Assembly (NCBI GenBank): GCA_021372245.1
Contig: JAJFUV010000096.1
Location: 1 to 64,000 of the forward strand
Reading direction: 5' to 3'
Source: Terriglobales bacterium
GTDB taxonomy: Bacteria > Acidobacteriota > Terriglobia > Bryobacterales > Bryobacteraceae
Length of the DNA: 64,000 nucleotides
The translations under genes and the position numbers were made by a program. Each line of letters opens with the position of its first letter. The first letter of the stretch is position 1. Below are positions 1-7,742 of this stretch, piece after piece. The notes beneath the pieces were generated by a model, which worked only from the letters and a program-made list of their open reading frames with translations, was not told the DNA's origin and did no database searches.

Positions 1-126
1 GCTTGGAACTCGAAGCTGGATTGGATACACTCTGTCATAGCAAAAGCCGCTTTCTTGCTGACGCTAACTGCTGTGTGGAAACTCAGTTATGCCAGAAGAA
101 GCGGCTTTTTGCTAGTCCCCGTGTGA
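1..126 (+). CDS. C-terminal end of a membrane protein (partial)
   Basis: The first reading frame is open from the window edge to a TGA at 124-126 and gives 41 residues. They include a hydrophobic stretch (AKAAFLLTLTAV) followed by basic residues and a hydrophobic tail. The stop lies 36 bases before the preferred start of the CbiO-like ATPase, so this is plausibly the membrane partner of that ATPase (CbiQ/EcfT-like), but too little remains to prove it. An imperfect inverted repeat lies inside it: arms 39-52 and 99-113 (AGCAAAAGCCGCTT against its complement with one bulged base). Because the fragment is short, the coding call itself is moderate. Confidence 0.4.
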   Translation, partial: AWNSKLDWIHSVIAKAAFLLTLTAVWKLSYARRSGFLLVPV

Positions 127-162
127 GAAATGCGGGCTAGCGCTGCTCGATTCGAGGTGCCG

Positions 163-1032
163 ATGAGCACTGTCCTGCTGGAGGCGCACGGTGTCGGCTA
201 CCGGTACGCCGCGGACCGATTTGCGTTACGGGACATCAGTCTGCGCATTGGCGCAAGGGATCGTCTGGCCGTGCTCGGCGCCAACGGCGCCGGAAAGTCG
301 ACGCTTCTGCTCGCGCTTGCAGGGATGCTGCCTCTGGCCGAAGGACAACTGCTCTGGGAGGGCCAGGCGGTACGTACGGGCAAATCGCGCTCCTCATTGC
401 GGGACAAGGTCGGGGTCCTTCTCCAGGATCCCGAAGACCAGCTTTTTGCTCCCACCGTCGAGCAGGACGTCGCGTTCGGCCTCGTACAGCGCGGAATGCC
501 GGACAACACCGCAGTGGGCGTCGCCAGGGCCGCATTGGAACATCAGCGAATCTCTCACCTGGCCGGCCGCCCGGTCCACCAGCTCAGCCTGGGCGAAAAG
601 AAGCGGGTCGCGCTCGCCGGTTTGCTCGTGGTCCGCCCGGCACTGTTACTGCTGGACGAGCCGACCGCGGGACTGGATCATGAGGGGACTGAAACCCTGA
701 TCGAGTCCCTCGGCAGTTTGCGGGCCGACAACGTCGCTGTGGTCCTGAGCACTCACGACGCCAATCTGGCAGCCCGCTGGGCCACCAGCGTGGCAATCCT
801 CGACGCAGGCCGTATCACGGTACAAGGAGACAGCCAGCAAATCCTGTCCGACCGCTCGGTCCTGAAGAATGCCCGGCTTTCGCCTCCTCTGACTTACATC
901 GCGGCCGCTGCCCTTCAGGAATTGTTTCCATCGTCGAAAACCTGGAAGCTGCCGACCACGCCCCCGGAACTGGAAGAGTACATCCGCCGGATCGCCACCA
1001 GTCAACGCGGCTATGCCGCTGAATCTCATTGA
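163..1032 (+). CDS. CbiO/EcfA-like ABC transporter ATP-binding protein
   Basis: This is the ATPase subunit of an energy-coupling or cobalt/nickel-type importer, acting on the cytoplasmic face of the membrane. Walker A (GANGAGKS, about residues 39-46), a Q-loop of the CbiO/EcfA type (LLQDPEDQLF), the ABC signature LSLGEKKR and Walker B LLLLDEPTAG are all visible, and the length of 289 residues is normal. I prefer the ATG at 163, preceded by GAGGTG at a good distance and giving the usual start of the family. An in-frame ATG at 130, three bases after the upstream stop, would add 11 residues. It is followed immediately by a TonB receptor and a PepSY protein, so the transported ligand is probably a metal or metal complex. 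The last codons overlap a possible TTG start of the next gene. Confidence 0.88.
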   Translation: MSTVLLEAHGVGYRYAADRFALRDISLRIGARDRLAVLGANGAGKSTLLLALAGMLPLAEGQLLWEGQAVRTGKSRSSLRDKVGVLLQDPEDQLFAPTVEQDVAFGLVQRGMPDNTAVGVARAALEHQRISHLAGRPVHQLSLGEKKRVALAGLLVVRPALLLLDEPTAGLDHEGTETLIESLGSLRADNVAVVLSTHDANLAARWATSVAILDAGRITVQGDSQQILSDRSVLKNARLSPPLTYIAAAALQELFPSSKTWKLPTTPPELEEYIRRIATSQRGYAAESH

Positions 1033-1037
1033 TCACT

Positions 1038-3326
1038 ATGCGCCATTCTCCGATTTTTTGTTTCCTTCATCTGGCCGCCGCTGCCAGCGCCGCCATCGTC
1101 AGTGGAGTTGTCCACGATTCGAGTGGTGCCCCTGTGCCAGATGCGCACATCGAGCTGACGGGACCGGTGCGCCGCGACGTGGTTACCGGTATCGAGGGCC
1201 GTTTCCAACTCGACGCCCTTCCCGACGGAACGTATCGTGTGACGGTTCGCAGGGACGGCTTCTCAGTCGTCGAGCGCACGGCCACTCTGCCCCCTTCGCA
1301 GACGCTGGACGTCACCATCGAGCCGAGTCCCGTCGCCACACACGTCGAGACCGTCAGCAAGACGGATGAACCCGTTTTGTGGACGCCGTTCCGCGTATCG
1401 GTCGTGCCCCACGATGCGATCGAAAAGACCGGTGCGAATTCCTTCGAAGATGTCCTGCGCAGTGTCCCCGGCCTCCAGTTCGGCACCCAGGGCAACGCCT
1501 ACCCCCATATTTCCACTCGTGGTCTGCGGGATACGGCGGACGTCCTCACCTTGATTGACGGTGTCCCGTTGCGCCAGTTGAACGGCTCTGCCGACCTGAC
1601 CATGCTCCCGGTTCCCGCCATCCAGGAGGTGGAGTTCGTCAAGGGGCCTGCCTCTTCTGCGTACGGCCGTAGTGCCGTCGGCGGCGTGATGCAGTTCTTT
1701 ACCGTTCCGCCGGCCCGGAGCCGATTCACCGGCGATCTGGGATTCGGTCTCGCCAGCTTTGGCGACCGTGAGACTATGGGGAGCGCCAGCGTTCCCTGGA
1801 ACGGCGGCCGACTGGCCGGATCGGCCATGTGGCAGTCGAGCGACGGTTTCCAGCGGGGCACCGGCCGCGACATGGGCGCCGTCAGTTTGATGGGCGAGCA
1901 GTCCGTTGGCGGCCGCCTTCATCTTCGTGGCAACTACCTGTTCAGCGACGTCGAGGCCCAACGCGGCTCGATTGTGCCTCTCGTAAACGGCCGCCCCTAT
2001 GTCGTAAACCGCGAAGACAACTATGGCATTCCGGGAGCACGTTTCGACGCCGACATGCACTCCGTCACCGGACGGGCCGACTTGGCGGTCGCGCGTGAAT
2101 GGACGCTGTCGAACACCACGAACTTCAACCGCTACGATCGCTTCGCCACTGGAGGCATCACCATACTGCCTCCGTCATCTGCGGTATCCAAAGGCTATTC
2201 CGAAAGCAACACCGTGCAGGATACGCTGCTTTCCGACTCGATCCTGACCTGGTCCCGTAATCGTGAACGGCTCCGCAGTGACTTCCTGGCCGGCTTCACC
2301 TACGAGTGGGGCAGCCAGGATCAGGCATCGCCCTCTTTCCGTAATGCCCCCACCTACCGCGGTCCGAACTGGAACACTCCTGTCTCGAACGTGAATAACG
2401 ATCCGAGAGGCATTCGCGGCGCCACCACTTACTCCGACTTCGGCCAGGACATCGCCTCTTTCTATCTCCAGGAGCGCCTCGGATGGGGCCGCCTCGGCAC
2501 AGTTCTGGGGCTGCGATGGGACCGTTTCGACCAGTTTCTGAATCGTTCCGATACCAGCGTTGTCTCCACCATCATCAAGTCGCGCCTCAGCCCGCGAGTG
2601 GGCTTCGATGTGGTTGCGCTCGAGCGCGGCCGCACCAACCTGGTGATTTTCGGGAATTACGTTCAGGGCTTCCGGCCGCAATTCCCGGCCCTGAGCCAGC
2701 AGGGAAGTATCATCATTCCGCAGTTGCTGCGCCCGGAGGTCACGCGCAGTCTGGAAGGCGGTCTGCGCTTCGTGAGCGGCCGGTTCTTCGCCCAGTCGAC
2801 CTATTTCGATATGAAGAAGATCGACGGCCAGCGAAGCTTCCGCTCTGGCCCGGAGGACTTCACTTTCGTCAACGCGACCACCCGCGTTAACGGCGTTGAA
2901 TCGGAATTTCGGGCGCGACTGCTCGGGCACACGCTCTGGAGCCACTACGCGCACCACAACGCCCGGAACATCGAATTCCGGCCGGCACTTACGAGCGATT
3001 TCTCCGGCTACCCGCTCCGCATGGCCCCCAAGAACATCGCCGGTGCCGGCGGACTGCTCCACCTTTGGAAATCTCTGACCTTCTCCCCGGGGGTCAACTA
3101 CGTCGGTAGCCGTCCCCTGCGGGACAACGTCGTCAATCCGCAAATCCTGCCGTCCTACACTCTGCTTTCCTCCGCCGTGGCCTTCGACCTCTGGCGTCTT
3201 CGTGTGGTGGTGTCGGGCACGAATCTCAGCGACCGCTACTACATTGCCGACGACTTCTCCTCCCAGGATGCCGGTTGCCCCGGAACGCCGCGGCGCTTCT
3301 CGGTTCAGGTGCGCTACCGTTGGTAA
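1038..3326 (+). CDS. TonB-dependent receptor with carboxypeptidase-regulatory-like N-terminus
   Basis: This is an outer-membrane, energy-gated uptake channel of 762 residues. A signal peptide (MRHSPIFCFLHLAAAASA) is followed by a carboxypeptidase-regulatory-like beta-sandwich (about 20-105: SGVVHDSSGAPVPDAHIEL). Next come a plug domain (about 115-225, with SFEDVLRSVPG, STRGLRD and GPASSAYG), a long barrel, and a terminal aromatic residue (RYRW) as expected for BAM recognition. The ATG at 1038 is chosen because it starts the signal peptide directly; a TTG at 1029 is the alternative. The extra N-terminal domain is common in Acidobacteriota and Bacteroidota receptors. The substrate is unknown. 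The neighbouring PepSY and CbiO-like genes favour a metal, siderophore or corrinoid ligand over a sugar. Confidence 0.9.
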   Translation: MRHSPIFCFLHLAAAASAAIVSGVVHDSSGAPVPDAHIELTGPVRRDVVTGIEGRFQLDALPDGTYRVTVRRDGFSVVERTATLPPSQTLDVTIEPSPVATHVETVSKTDEPVLWTPFRVSVVPHDAIEKTGANSFEDVLRSVPGLQFGTQGNAYPHISTRGLRDTADVLTLIDGVPLRQLNGSADLTMLPVPAIQEVEFVKGPASSAYGRSAVGGVMQFFTVPPARSRFTGDLGFGLASFGDRETMGSASVPWNGGRLAGSAMWQSSDGFQRGTGRDMGAVSLMGEQSVGGRLHLRGNYLFSDVEAQRGSIVPLVNGRPYVVNREDNYGIPGARFDADMHSVTGRADLAVAREWTLSNTTNFNRYDRFATGGITILPPSSAVSKGYSESNTVQDTLLSDSILTWSRNRERLRSDFLAGFTYEWGSQDQASPSFRNAPTYRGPNWNTPVSNVNNDPRGIRGATTYSDFGQDIASFYLQERLGWGRLGTVLGLRWDRFDQFLNRSDTSVVSTIIKSRLSPRVGFDVVALERGRTNLVIFGNYVQGFRPQFPALSQQGSIIIPQLLRPEVTRSLEGGLRFVSGRFFAQSTYFDMKKIDGQRSFRSGPEDFTFVNATTRVNGVESEFRARLLGHTLWSHYAHHNARNIEFRPALTSDFSGYPLRMAPKNIAGAGGLLHLWKSLTFSPGVNYVGSRPLRDNVVNPQILPSYTLLSSAVAFDLWRLRVVVSGTNLSDRYYIADDFSSQDAGCPGTPRRFSVQVRYRW

Positions 3327-4483
3327 CGAACATTCACAGACGGAAAAGGCCGTCCTTCTGGACGGTCCGGAACCTCTTCTATCAGACTCATCTCTGGCTG
3401 GGCCTGATCCTCGGCCTGTACCTGATGATGATGGGCTTTACGGGCAGCCTGCTGGTATTCGGCCGTGAGATCGACCGTTGGCTGAATCCCCATCTTTGGA
3501 ATGTGGAGGTGAAAGGCCAGCGCCTTCCACTCTCGCAAATCCTCTCTTCCTTCGAACAGCGATACCCGGACTGGAAAGGCAGGTACACCTACATCAACTT
3601 TCCCGTGGAGGCGAATCACCCGTACACCATCCGTCTCGGCCCCAACCGCGCCAGCCAGGTAGATGTCTTCCTCGATCCTTATACCGGCGCTATCCTCGGC
3701 GACCGTACCCGGACAAGTTCGTTCTACGGGTTCCTTTGCTATCTGCATTTCTATCTATTCCTGGGGCAGGCTGGATGGTTGCTGAACGGCTGGGGCGCGG
3801 TGCTGGCGCTTCCCATGCTCTTTAGCGGCATCTGGCTTTGGTGGCCGGCGATGCGTGCCGGGAGGGCGGTGTGGAAGGCTCGCTTTTCCGTCCGCACCGA
3901 TGCGGGCGTGTCCCGTGCCTTGTACGATGTGCACAACGCGGCGGGAGTTTATCCGTTTCTGTTCTCTCTGCTAGTTGCCGTCACGGCCATGGAGTTCGCG
4001 TTCCCCGAACCTGTCGCGAGCCTGGTGTACGGTCTGACTGGCACAGCGGCGGCCACCAGACTCACTGTTCCCAAACCAGGACGACAACGGTTACCGGTTG
4101 ACGTGCTTGTCGCGGCTGCCGATCAGGCGCTGGTTGGCCGGATCCGCCGTGTCAGCTTCCCGCGTACGCCGGAAGTACCGCTGATGGTAAGAAAGGAATG
4201 GGGCGACTGGAATCGGACCCGCAACCACGCCAACATCGCCGTCGATCCTTTCAGCGGGCGCGTGCTATCCATAGAGGACACGCGCGACGCTCCTTTGGCC
4301 CGCAAGTTGATCCAGTGGTGCATCCCCATCCACTTCGGGATCTGGGGTGGGTTGACGACGCGGATCGTCTACGTCTTCCTCGGCCTTGCGTGGGTGGCTG
4401 CTTTCGTCACCGGCTTTTGGCATTGGATTCTCCGCCGCGTAAGGAGGAACCGACCGTCCTCGCGATGTCCGTCTGCTGCGTAA
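3320..4483 (+). CDS. PepSY-associated transmembrane protein
   Basis: A polytopic inner-membrane protein of about 387 residues. Helix one is HLWLGLILGLYLMMMGFTGSL, and later segments lie around LHFYLFLGQAGWLLNGWGAV, AAGVYPFLFSLLVAVTAM and TRIVYVFLGLAWVAAFVTGFW, with periplasmic PepSY-like loops between them. Histidines near or inside helices (QTHLW, CYLHFY, DVHNAAG, IPIHFG) match the pattern of the PepSY/FoxB-type family, which includes haem-binding ferric-siderophore reductases. I choose the TTG at 3320, which overlaps the receptor stop and has AGGTG seven bases upstream. An earlier TTG at 3275 would place the start deep inside the receptor gene. The likely role is reduction or release of the metal ligand brought in by the adjacent receptor. 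Confidence 0.85.
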   Translation: MVTNIHRRKRPSFWTVRNLFYQTHLWLGLILGLYLMMMGFTGSLLVFGREIDRWLNPHLWNVEVKGQRLPLSQILSSFEQRYPDWKGRYTYINFPVEANHPYTIRLGPNRASQVDVFLDPYTGAILGDRTRTSSFYGFLCYLHFYLFLGQAGWLLNGWGAVLALPMLFSGIWLWWPAMRAGRAVWKARFSVRTDAGVSRALYDVHNAAGVYPFLFSLLVAVTAMEFAFPEPVASLVYGLTGTAAATRLTVPKPGRQRLPVDVLVAAADQALVGRIRRVSFPRTPEVPLMVRKEWGDWNRTRNHANIAVDPFSGRVLSIEDTRDAPLARKLIQWCIPIHFGIWGGLTTRIVYVFLGLAWVAAFVTGFWHWILRRVRRNRPSSRCPSAA

Positions 4484-4822
4484 TCCGGGGCACCGATTCC
4501 GTTTGATGTGGGGCAGAGTCGGAGCGGAGCGCCGCTGGTTATGGTCATGATCTCCGAAGTACCTCACATGAGTCGAGATTGCCTCCGTTTCTGAGAGGGT
4601 GGTCCCCGTAAACTCCGTCGCGATGGCATGTAGCAGTTGCATTCACGCGTCCCCACCGGGGTGATATCTGAGCAGAAGGCTTGGCAGACGTGATCACCGG
4701 ACCTGCTGCGGCTTTGGGCAAGAGAAATACTCCGTGGCCGACATGGAACGCGGTGCGGTTATCGCACCCGTGATCGAATGGAACCGCGATGCTTCCGGCG
4801 ACCTGGCGGTTCCGGGGCGATC
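4484..4822. other. Intergenic stretch without a recognisable gene
   Basis: No reading frame here looks like a conserved protein. It lies between the PepSY gene and the C-terminal end of a decayed transposase. It may include the outer end of that old element, but I could not identify a terminal inverted repeat. Confidence 0.5.
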
Positions 4823-5246
4823 TCAGGCCGCGCGCCGTTCGTAGCGATGATGAAGGCCGCCGAGTTGGGGAATGGCGACGATGCGTCCGACTTCCGGCCC
4901 CTGGACCGACCGCGACTCCGGTGCATCCTTCGCCAACGAGAGCTGAGTGCGCAATTCACGATAATAACCCAGGAATCGCTGCACGTGCCGATACAGCAAA
5001 GCTACCCCGAACACGGTCATGTGGTCCAGACACTCTCGCCGGATGGAACCAATCACCCGCTCCACGTATGCTCGCTGCCACGGCGATCGCGGAGCGGAGA
5101 GCACCTCCTTGATTCACCATCGCTTTCACGTCCTTGCGAAACTCACGACCGAAAATGCCGTCGCGGTCCCGAAGCAGGTAGCGCGGAACCCGGTCAAAGG
5201 GGAACGCCTCTCGCAGTTGCTGCGTTGTCCATTCCGCAGTGGGGTG
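4823..5246 (-). pseudogene. Frameshifted integrase-core (rve) transposase remnant
   Basis: Two minus-strand frames together spell a DDE integrase-core transposase. The first (5246 to about 5111) reads HPTAEWTTQQLREAFPFD, then RYLLRDRDGIFGREF. After a frameshift near 5105, the second reads LSAPRSPWQRAYVERVIGSI, then RRECLDHM, and ends with LGGLHHRYERRAA. The DRDG aspartate and the ERVIGSIRRE glutamate are the expected catalytic-core positions. The N-terminal helix-turn-helix part is missing upstream and the frame is broken, so the gene is dead. The C-terminus looks intact. It is related to the IS481/IS3-type integrase-core transposases; I cannot name the element. Confidence 0.8.
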
Positions 5247-5424
5247 CGGCAAACACGCTGCGCCAGCCTGGGCGACGGTTGGCCTGTCGCTCATCCAGGC
5301 GCGCGCCAGTGGCCCACTGTCGATCCGGCCGCGAGAACTCGGCCACTTGGCATGCCCGGAGAGAAATATTGATGTTGCCAATTTTGTGGGGCGCTCTGAG
5401 CTGACGGCATCCAGCCCATTTACG

Positions 5425-5442
5425 AGATTTATGGAGGCAAGG
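5425..5442 (+). repeat. Direct repeat copy 1
   Basis: AGATTTATGGAGGCAAGG; the second copy at 5600-5617 differs at one base (GAGACA for GAGGCA). The copies are 175 bases apart in the debris next to the dead transposase. Confidence 0.55.
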
Positions 5443-5599
5443 GAAATTCCGTAAGTGCAGCTTGGGGTCGATTCTCAGCGGTTAACAGGTCGGCCTTGGG
5501 AGAAGAGTCCAGAACCATCTTATGAATGAAGAGATTCGGGAATCCAATTTCTCCAGTTAGAGATATTCTCTCGATGCCACCTGTAACGGACTATAAATC

Positions 5600-5617
5600 A
5601 GATTTATGGAGACAAGG
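5600..5617 (+). repeat. Direct repeat copy 2
   Basis: AGATTTATGGAGACAAGG, matching 5425-5442 at 17 of 18 positions. Confidence 0.55.
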
Positions 5618-5682
5618 TTCGAAAGTCGGATTCTCGGGGAGCCAATTCCTGGTCCTGAGTCGTTGACGTCTCCTCGATACTG

Positions 5683-6489
5683 TTATTTCCGCAAGGCGCT
5701 CGCCGACTTCACCGCATACCCCATGTAGGACACGTCGACGTCACCGCTCTCGTGAAGGGCAAGGCGCTGCCCCAATTCCTTGAAGGTGATCTGGCCTTTC
5801 GCGCGACGACGGAAATCGATCCAGTTGGCAACAAGATTACGGCAGCTCGAGATCCCGCGCATCTCCCGCTGGTCGAGTCCGTGGCGCTCGAGCATGCGGT
5901 ACAGCTCCGCGGGCTTGATGAACCGTTCCCAGACGTGCGAATTAGGCCCGGCGAAAGCCGTGGACGGCCACTCCTGCATGACCTTGATCACCGCGAGCTT
6001 GCTCATGAACGTCCGGTTGACGGTGTCATAGAGAAACAGACCGCCGGGCTTCAGTACGCGTGCGATCTCGCCGATTACCCGGTCGACATCGTCGACATGC
6101 TCCAGGACATCGCAGCATACCACGTGATCGAATGATGCCTTTTCGAAGCGAAGGCGTTCACCCAACCCGGTTTCGTAAGCGATGTGCAACCCGGATTTCG
6201 CTGCGTGAGACCTCGCAGTCTCGATCGACTCGGGTGCTGGATCGACACCGGTAACCTGGAAGCCAGCGCGTGCGAACTCCTCGGCCAACAGGCCTCCTCC
6301 ACACCCCACGTCCAGGACCATGGGCGATCCTGGTTCCTGGATCCGGTGCCTTCCGAGCACGCGACTGAAGTAGTTGAACCTCACGGGGTTGACGAAGAAG
6401 CGGATCGTGCTGAATTCACCCACCTCATCATCCCACCAGCAGTGGCCCAACGTCCGATACAGCTCATTGTTCACCGCTGGCGACTTCAC
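5683..6489 (-). CDS. UbiG-like SAM-dependent O-methyltransferase
   Basis: A class I methyltransferase of 268 residues. Motif I is VLDVGCGGGLLAEEFARAG, the acidic ribose-binding residue is in VTGVDPAPESIE, motif II is CCDVLEHVDD, and motif III is LKPGGLFLYDTVNRT. This resembles 3-demethylubiquinol / UbiG-type O-methyltransferases, and the tail YMGYAVK is also typical. The start is the GTG at 6489, which overlaps the stop of the DUF4405 gene as GTGA and is preceded by GGAGGGAGA. It is the last gene of a MarR/DUF4405/methyltransferase operon. Whether it makes a quinone or methylates another phenolic compound cannot be told here. The membrane cytochrome-like partner and the MarR regulator leave room for a xenobiotic or phenolic substrate. 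Confidence 0.82.
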   Translation of the reverse strand: MKSPAVNNELYRTLGHCWWDDEVGEFSTIRFFVNPVRFNYFSRVLGRHRIQEPGSPMVLDVGCGGGLLAEEFARAGFQVTGVDPAPESIETARSHAAKSGLHIAYETGLGERLRFEKASFDHVVCCDVLEHVDDVDRVIGEIARVLKPGGLFLYDTVNRTFMSKLAVIKVMQEWPSTAFAGPNSHVWERFIKPAELYRMLERHGLDQREMRGISSCRNLVANWIDFRRRAKGQITFKELGQRLALHESGDVDVSYMGYAVKSASALRK

Positions 6490-6830
6490 CCTCTCCCTCC
6501 GGCGAGGAATGCGTGACCGACGAATACAAAGAGAGCGCATGCTACGATGAGGCCGGCAAGGACCGCCTCGCGGCTGACGGACGAGATGCCCGCAGCCGTG
6601 CTCCTCATGTAGTTCCACAGGGGACGGCGATTGAGTACGATGTGCCAGATGGAGGACAGGACGAACAGCAGGCCAAGAACGTTGTGGGCGGACATCCATG
6701 CGTGGCGCTCGACCGACAGCGGCGAGAAGCCGTAGACGTGATTGGCGAGCCCGGTTATGGGTAGCCCGAGACCACTGAAGCCCATCATCGTGGCCACGAA
6801 CGCTCGCACGCTGAGCTTTTTGCTTTTCAC
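6486..6830 (-). CDS. DUF4405-type small membrane protein
   Basis: A 114-residue membrane protein with about three hydrophobic segments (VATMMGFSGLGLPITGLA, NVLGLLFVLSSIWHIVL, AVLAGLIVACALFVFVG). Several histidines (NHVYGF, ERHAWMSAHN, SIWHIVLN) sit near helix ends, as in b-type cytochrome-like DUF4405 proteins; the family function is not established. It starts at GTG 6830, overlapping the stop of the MarR gene as GTGA, with AGGAG just upstream. Its own stop overlaps the methyltransferase start in the same way, so all three are translationally coupled. Confidence 0.8.
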   Translation of the reverse strand: MKSKKLSVRAFVATMMGFSGLGLPITGLANHVYGFSPLSVERHAWMSAHNVLGLLFVLSSIWHIVLNRRPLWNYMRSTAAGISSVSREAVLAGLIVACALFVFVGHAFLAGGRG

Positions 6831-7291
6831 AACTGCTCCTCCAGGAAGCTACGCAGCTTCGACAGAACCTTCACAGCCACCTCGACGTCGCTGCTGCTGA
6901 GAACGGAGGACAGCGCGCGCTCAATCTCGTGAGTGCGGTCGTGGAGATCCTCGAACACCCTGAATCCCTTCGGCGACAACCTCACGTGGCTGCGCCGGCC
7001 GTCCCTGGGGTCGGCACGCCGCCGAATCAGGCCGTCGCCCTCCATCTCCTTGACCTGTCGTGTGACCGCCGCCGGGTTGATCCCAAGTTGTCGAGCGAGG
7101 TCCATGACGCCGACGTCCTTTTCAGCAGTGACCAGAAGTCGCATCAACGCGAACCGTGATGGCGGCATTCCGACTTCTCGCGAGAACCCGGCCATGAGCA
7201 CCTGATGAGTTCGTGTGATCTCCCGGAAGAGGTGAGACTCGTCGCCCTTATGGGACAGTCGCCCGCTCGTGATCGCCTTCGGCGCGCGCAT
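6827..7291 (-). CDS. MarR-family transcriptional regulator
   Basis: A winged-helix regulator of about 154 residues. It has the recognition region GVMDLARQLGINPAAVTRQV, the wing LIRRRADPRDGRRSHVRLS and a C-terminal dimer helix. MarR proteins usually repress the operon they head and respond to phenolic or hydrophobic ligands. In-frame ATGs are at 7315, 7300 and 7291. A strong promoter (TGTCAA at 7322-7327 read as TTGACA on the minus strand, TATAAT at 7301-7306) would begin transcription close to 7294. The 7291 start is therefore favoured, with little or no leader. Palindromes overlapping that promoter suggest autoregulation of the MarR/DUF4405/methyltransferase operon. Confidence 0.85.
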   Translation of the reverse strand: MRAPKAITSGRLSHKGDESHLFREITRTHQVLMAGFSREVGMPPSRFALMRLLVTAEKDVGVMDLARQLGINPAAVTRQVKEMEGDGLIRRRADPRDGRRSHVRLSPKGFRVFEDLHDRTHEIERALSSVLSSSDVEVAVKVLSKLRSFLEEQL

Positions 7292-7300
7292 GTCTACCAT

Positions 7301-7327
7301 ATTATATAATGTCATTGACTATGTCAA
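7301..7327 (-). promoter_or_regulatory. Minus-strand promoter with overlapping palindromes
   Basis: On the minus strand TTGACA (7327-7322) and TATAAT (7306-7301) are both consensus, with a 15-base spacer. Two palindromes overlap it: TTGAC/GTCAA with a 3-base centre at 7315-7327, and ATTATATAAT at 7301-7310. Their position on the -35 and -10 fits repression by the adjacent MarR protein. The site is inferred, not proven. Confidence 0.65.
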
Positions 7328-7742
7328 CGACACTCTCGCTGAGTGACCGCTGATGCTGCCGGGAGACCGGAGTCATTCACTGCTGCTTCGGTGGGTGACC
7401 TGGCGTTTCCCTTTTCGGTTGAACCAGTCCGAACAGACGGAGCGGTTTGTCCTGAAAGACGAGATGCTCTTCATCGTCCGGGGGGAACACTCTACCGGCA
7501 GGCTCGAACGCAGGCCTGCCGGATAGAATTCTCGGAAAGCACCCGTCCTTTGCGAGGACTCTGTTCTCCCAGCGTGCCACTCAAGGGCGACCTGTAAGCC
7601 CGGAGACTTGGAGGGGCCAAAATTTGAGTAGCCCGTTTAGAATCAATAGATTTACCAGCGTCTCTCCACCGTCAAATAGCCTTTGCTTGACTTGGGGAGC
7701 CAATCCTTTCAATCAGTTACAAACCCTCAAACCACCGAAAAC
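7328..7742. other. Intergenic region before the integrase 3' end
   Basis: No gene seen. It holds a clean hairpin with 9-bp arms at 7495-7503 (CCGGCAGGC) and 7514-7522, without a T-run. If the integrase mobilised an island, an attachment site could lie here, but I found no tRNA gene or obvious repeat to mark one. Confidence 0.45.

Larger units (their letters stand above)
5247..5682. other. Intergenic stretch with a near-perfect direct repeat
   Basis: No convincing gene. The proximal part (5247-5381) continues the transposase frame but has lost recognisable homology. It also holds an 18-base direct repeat with one mismatch (5425-5442 and 5600-5617). The local composition is more AT-rich than the neighbouring genes, as in old insertion debris. 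Confidence 0.5.

Noticed and set aside
1..162. Cobalamin or metal riboswitch before the CbiO-like gene
   Set aside because: No B12-box-like sequence or other riboswitch core is visible; the inverted repeat lies within a plausible coding frame.
7495..7522. 9-bp hairpin as a rho-independent terminator
   Set aside because: No T-run on either side, so only reported as a hairpin in an empty region.
7328..7742. tRNA gene or attachment site for the integrase
   Set aside because: No cloverleaf-like sequence or matching repeat pair was found.
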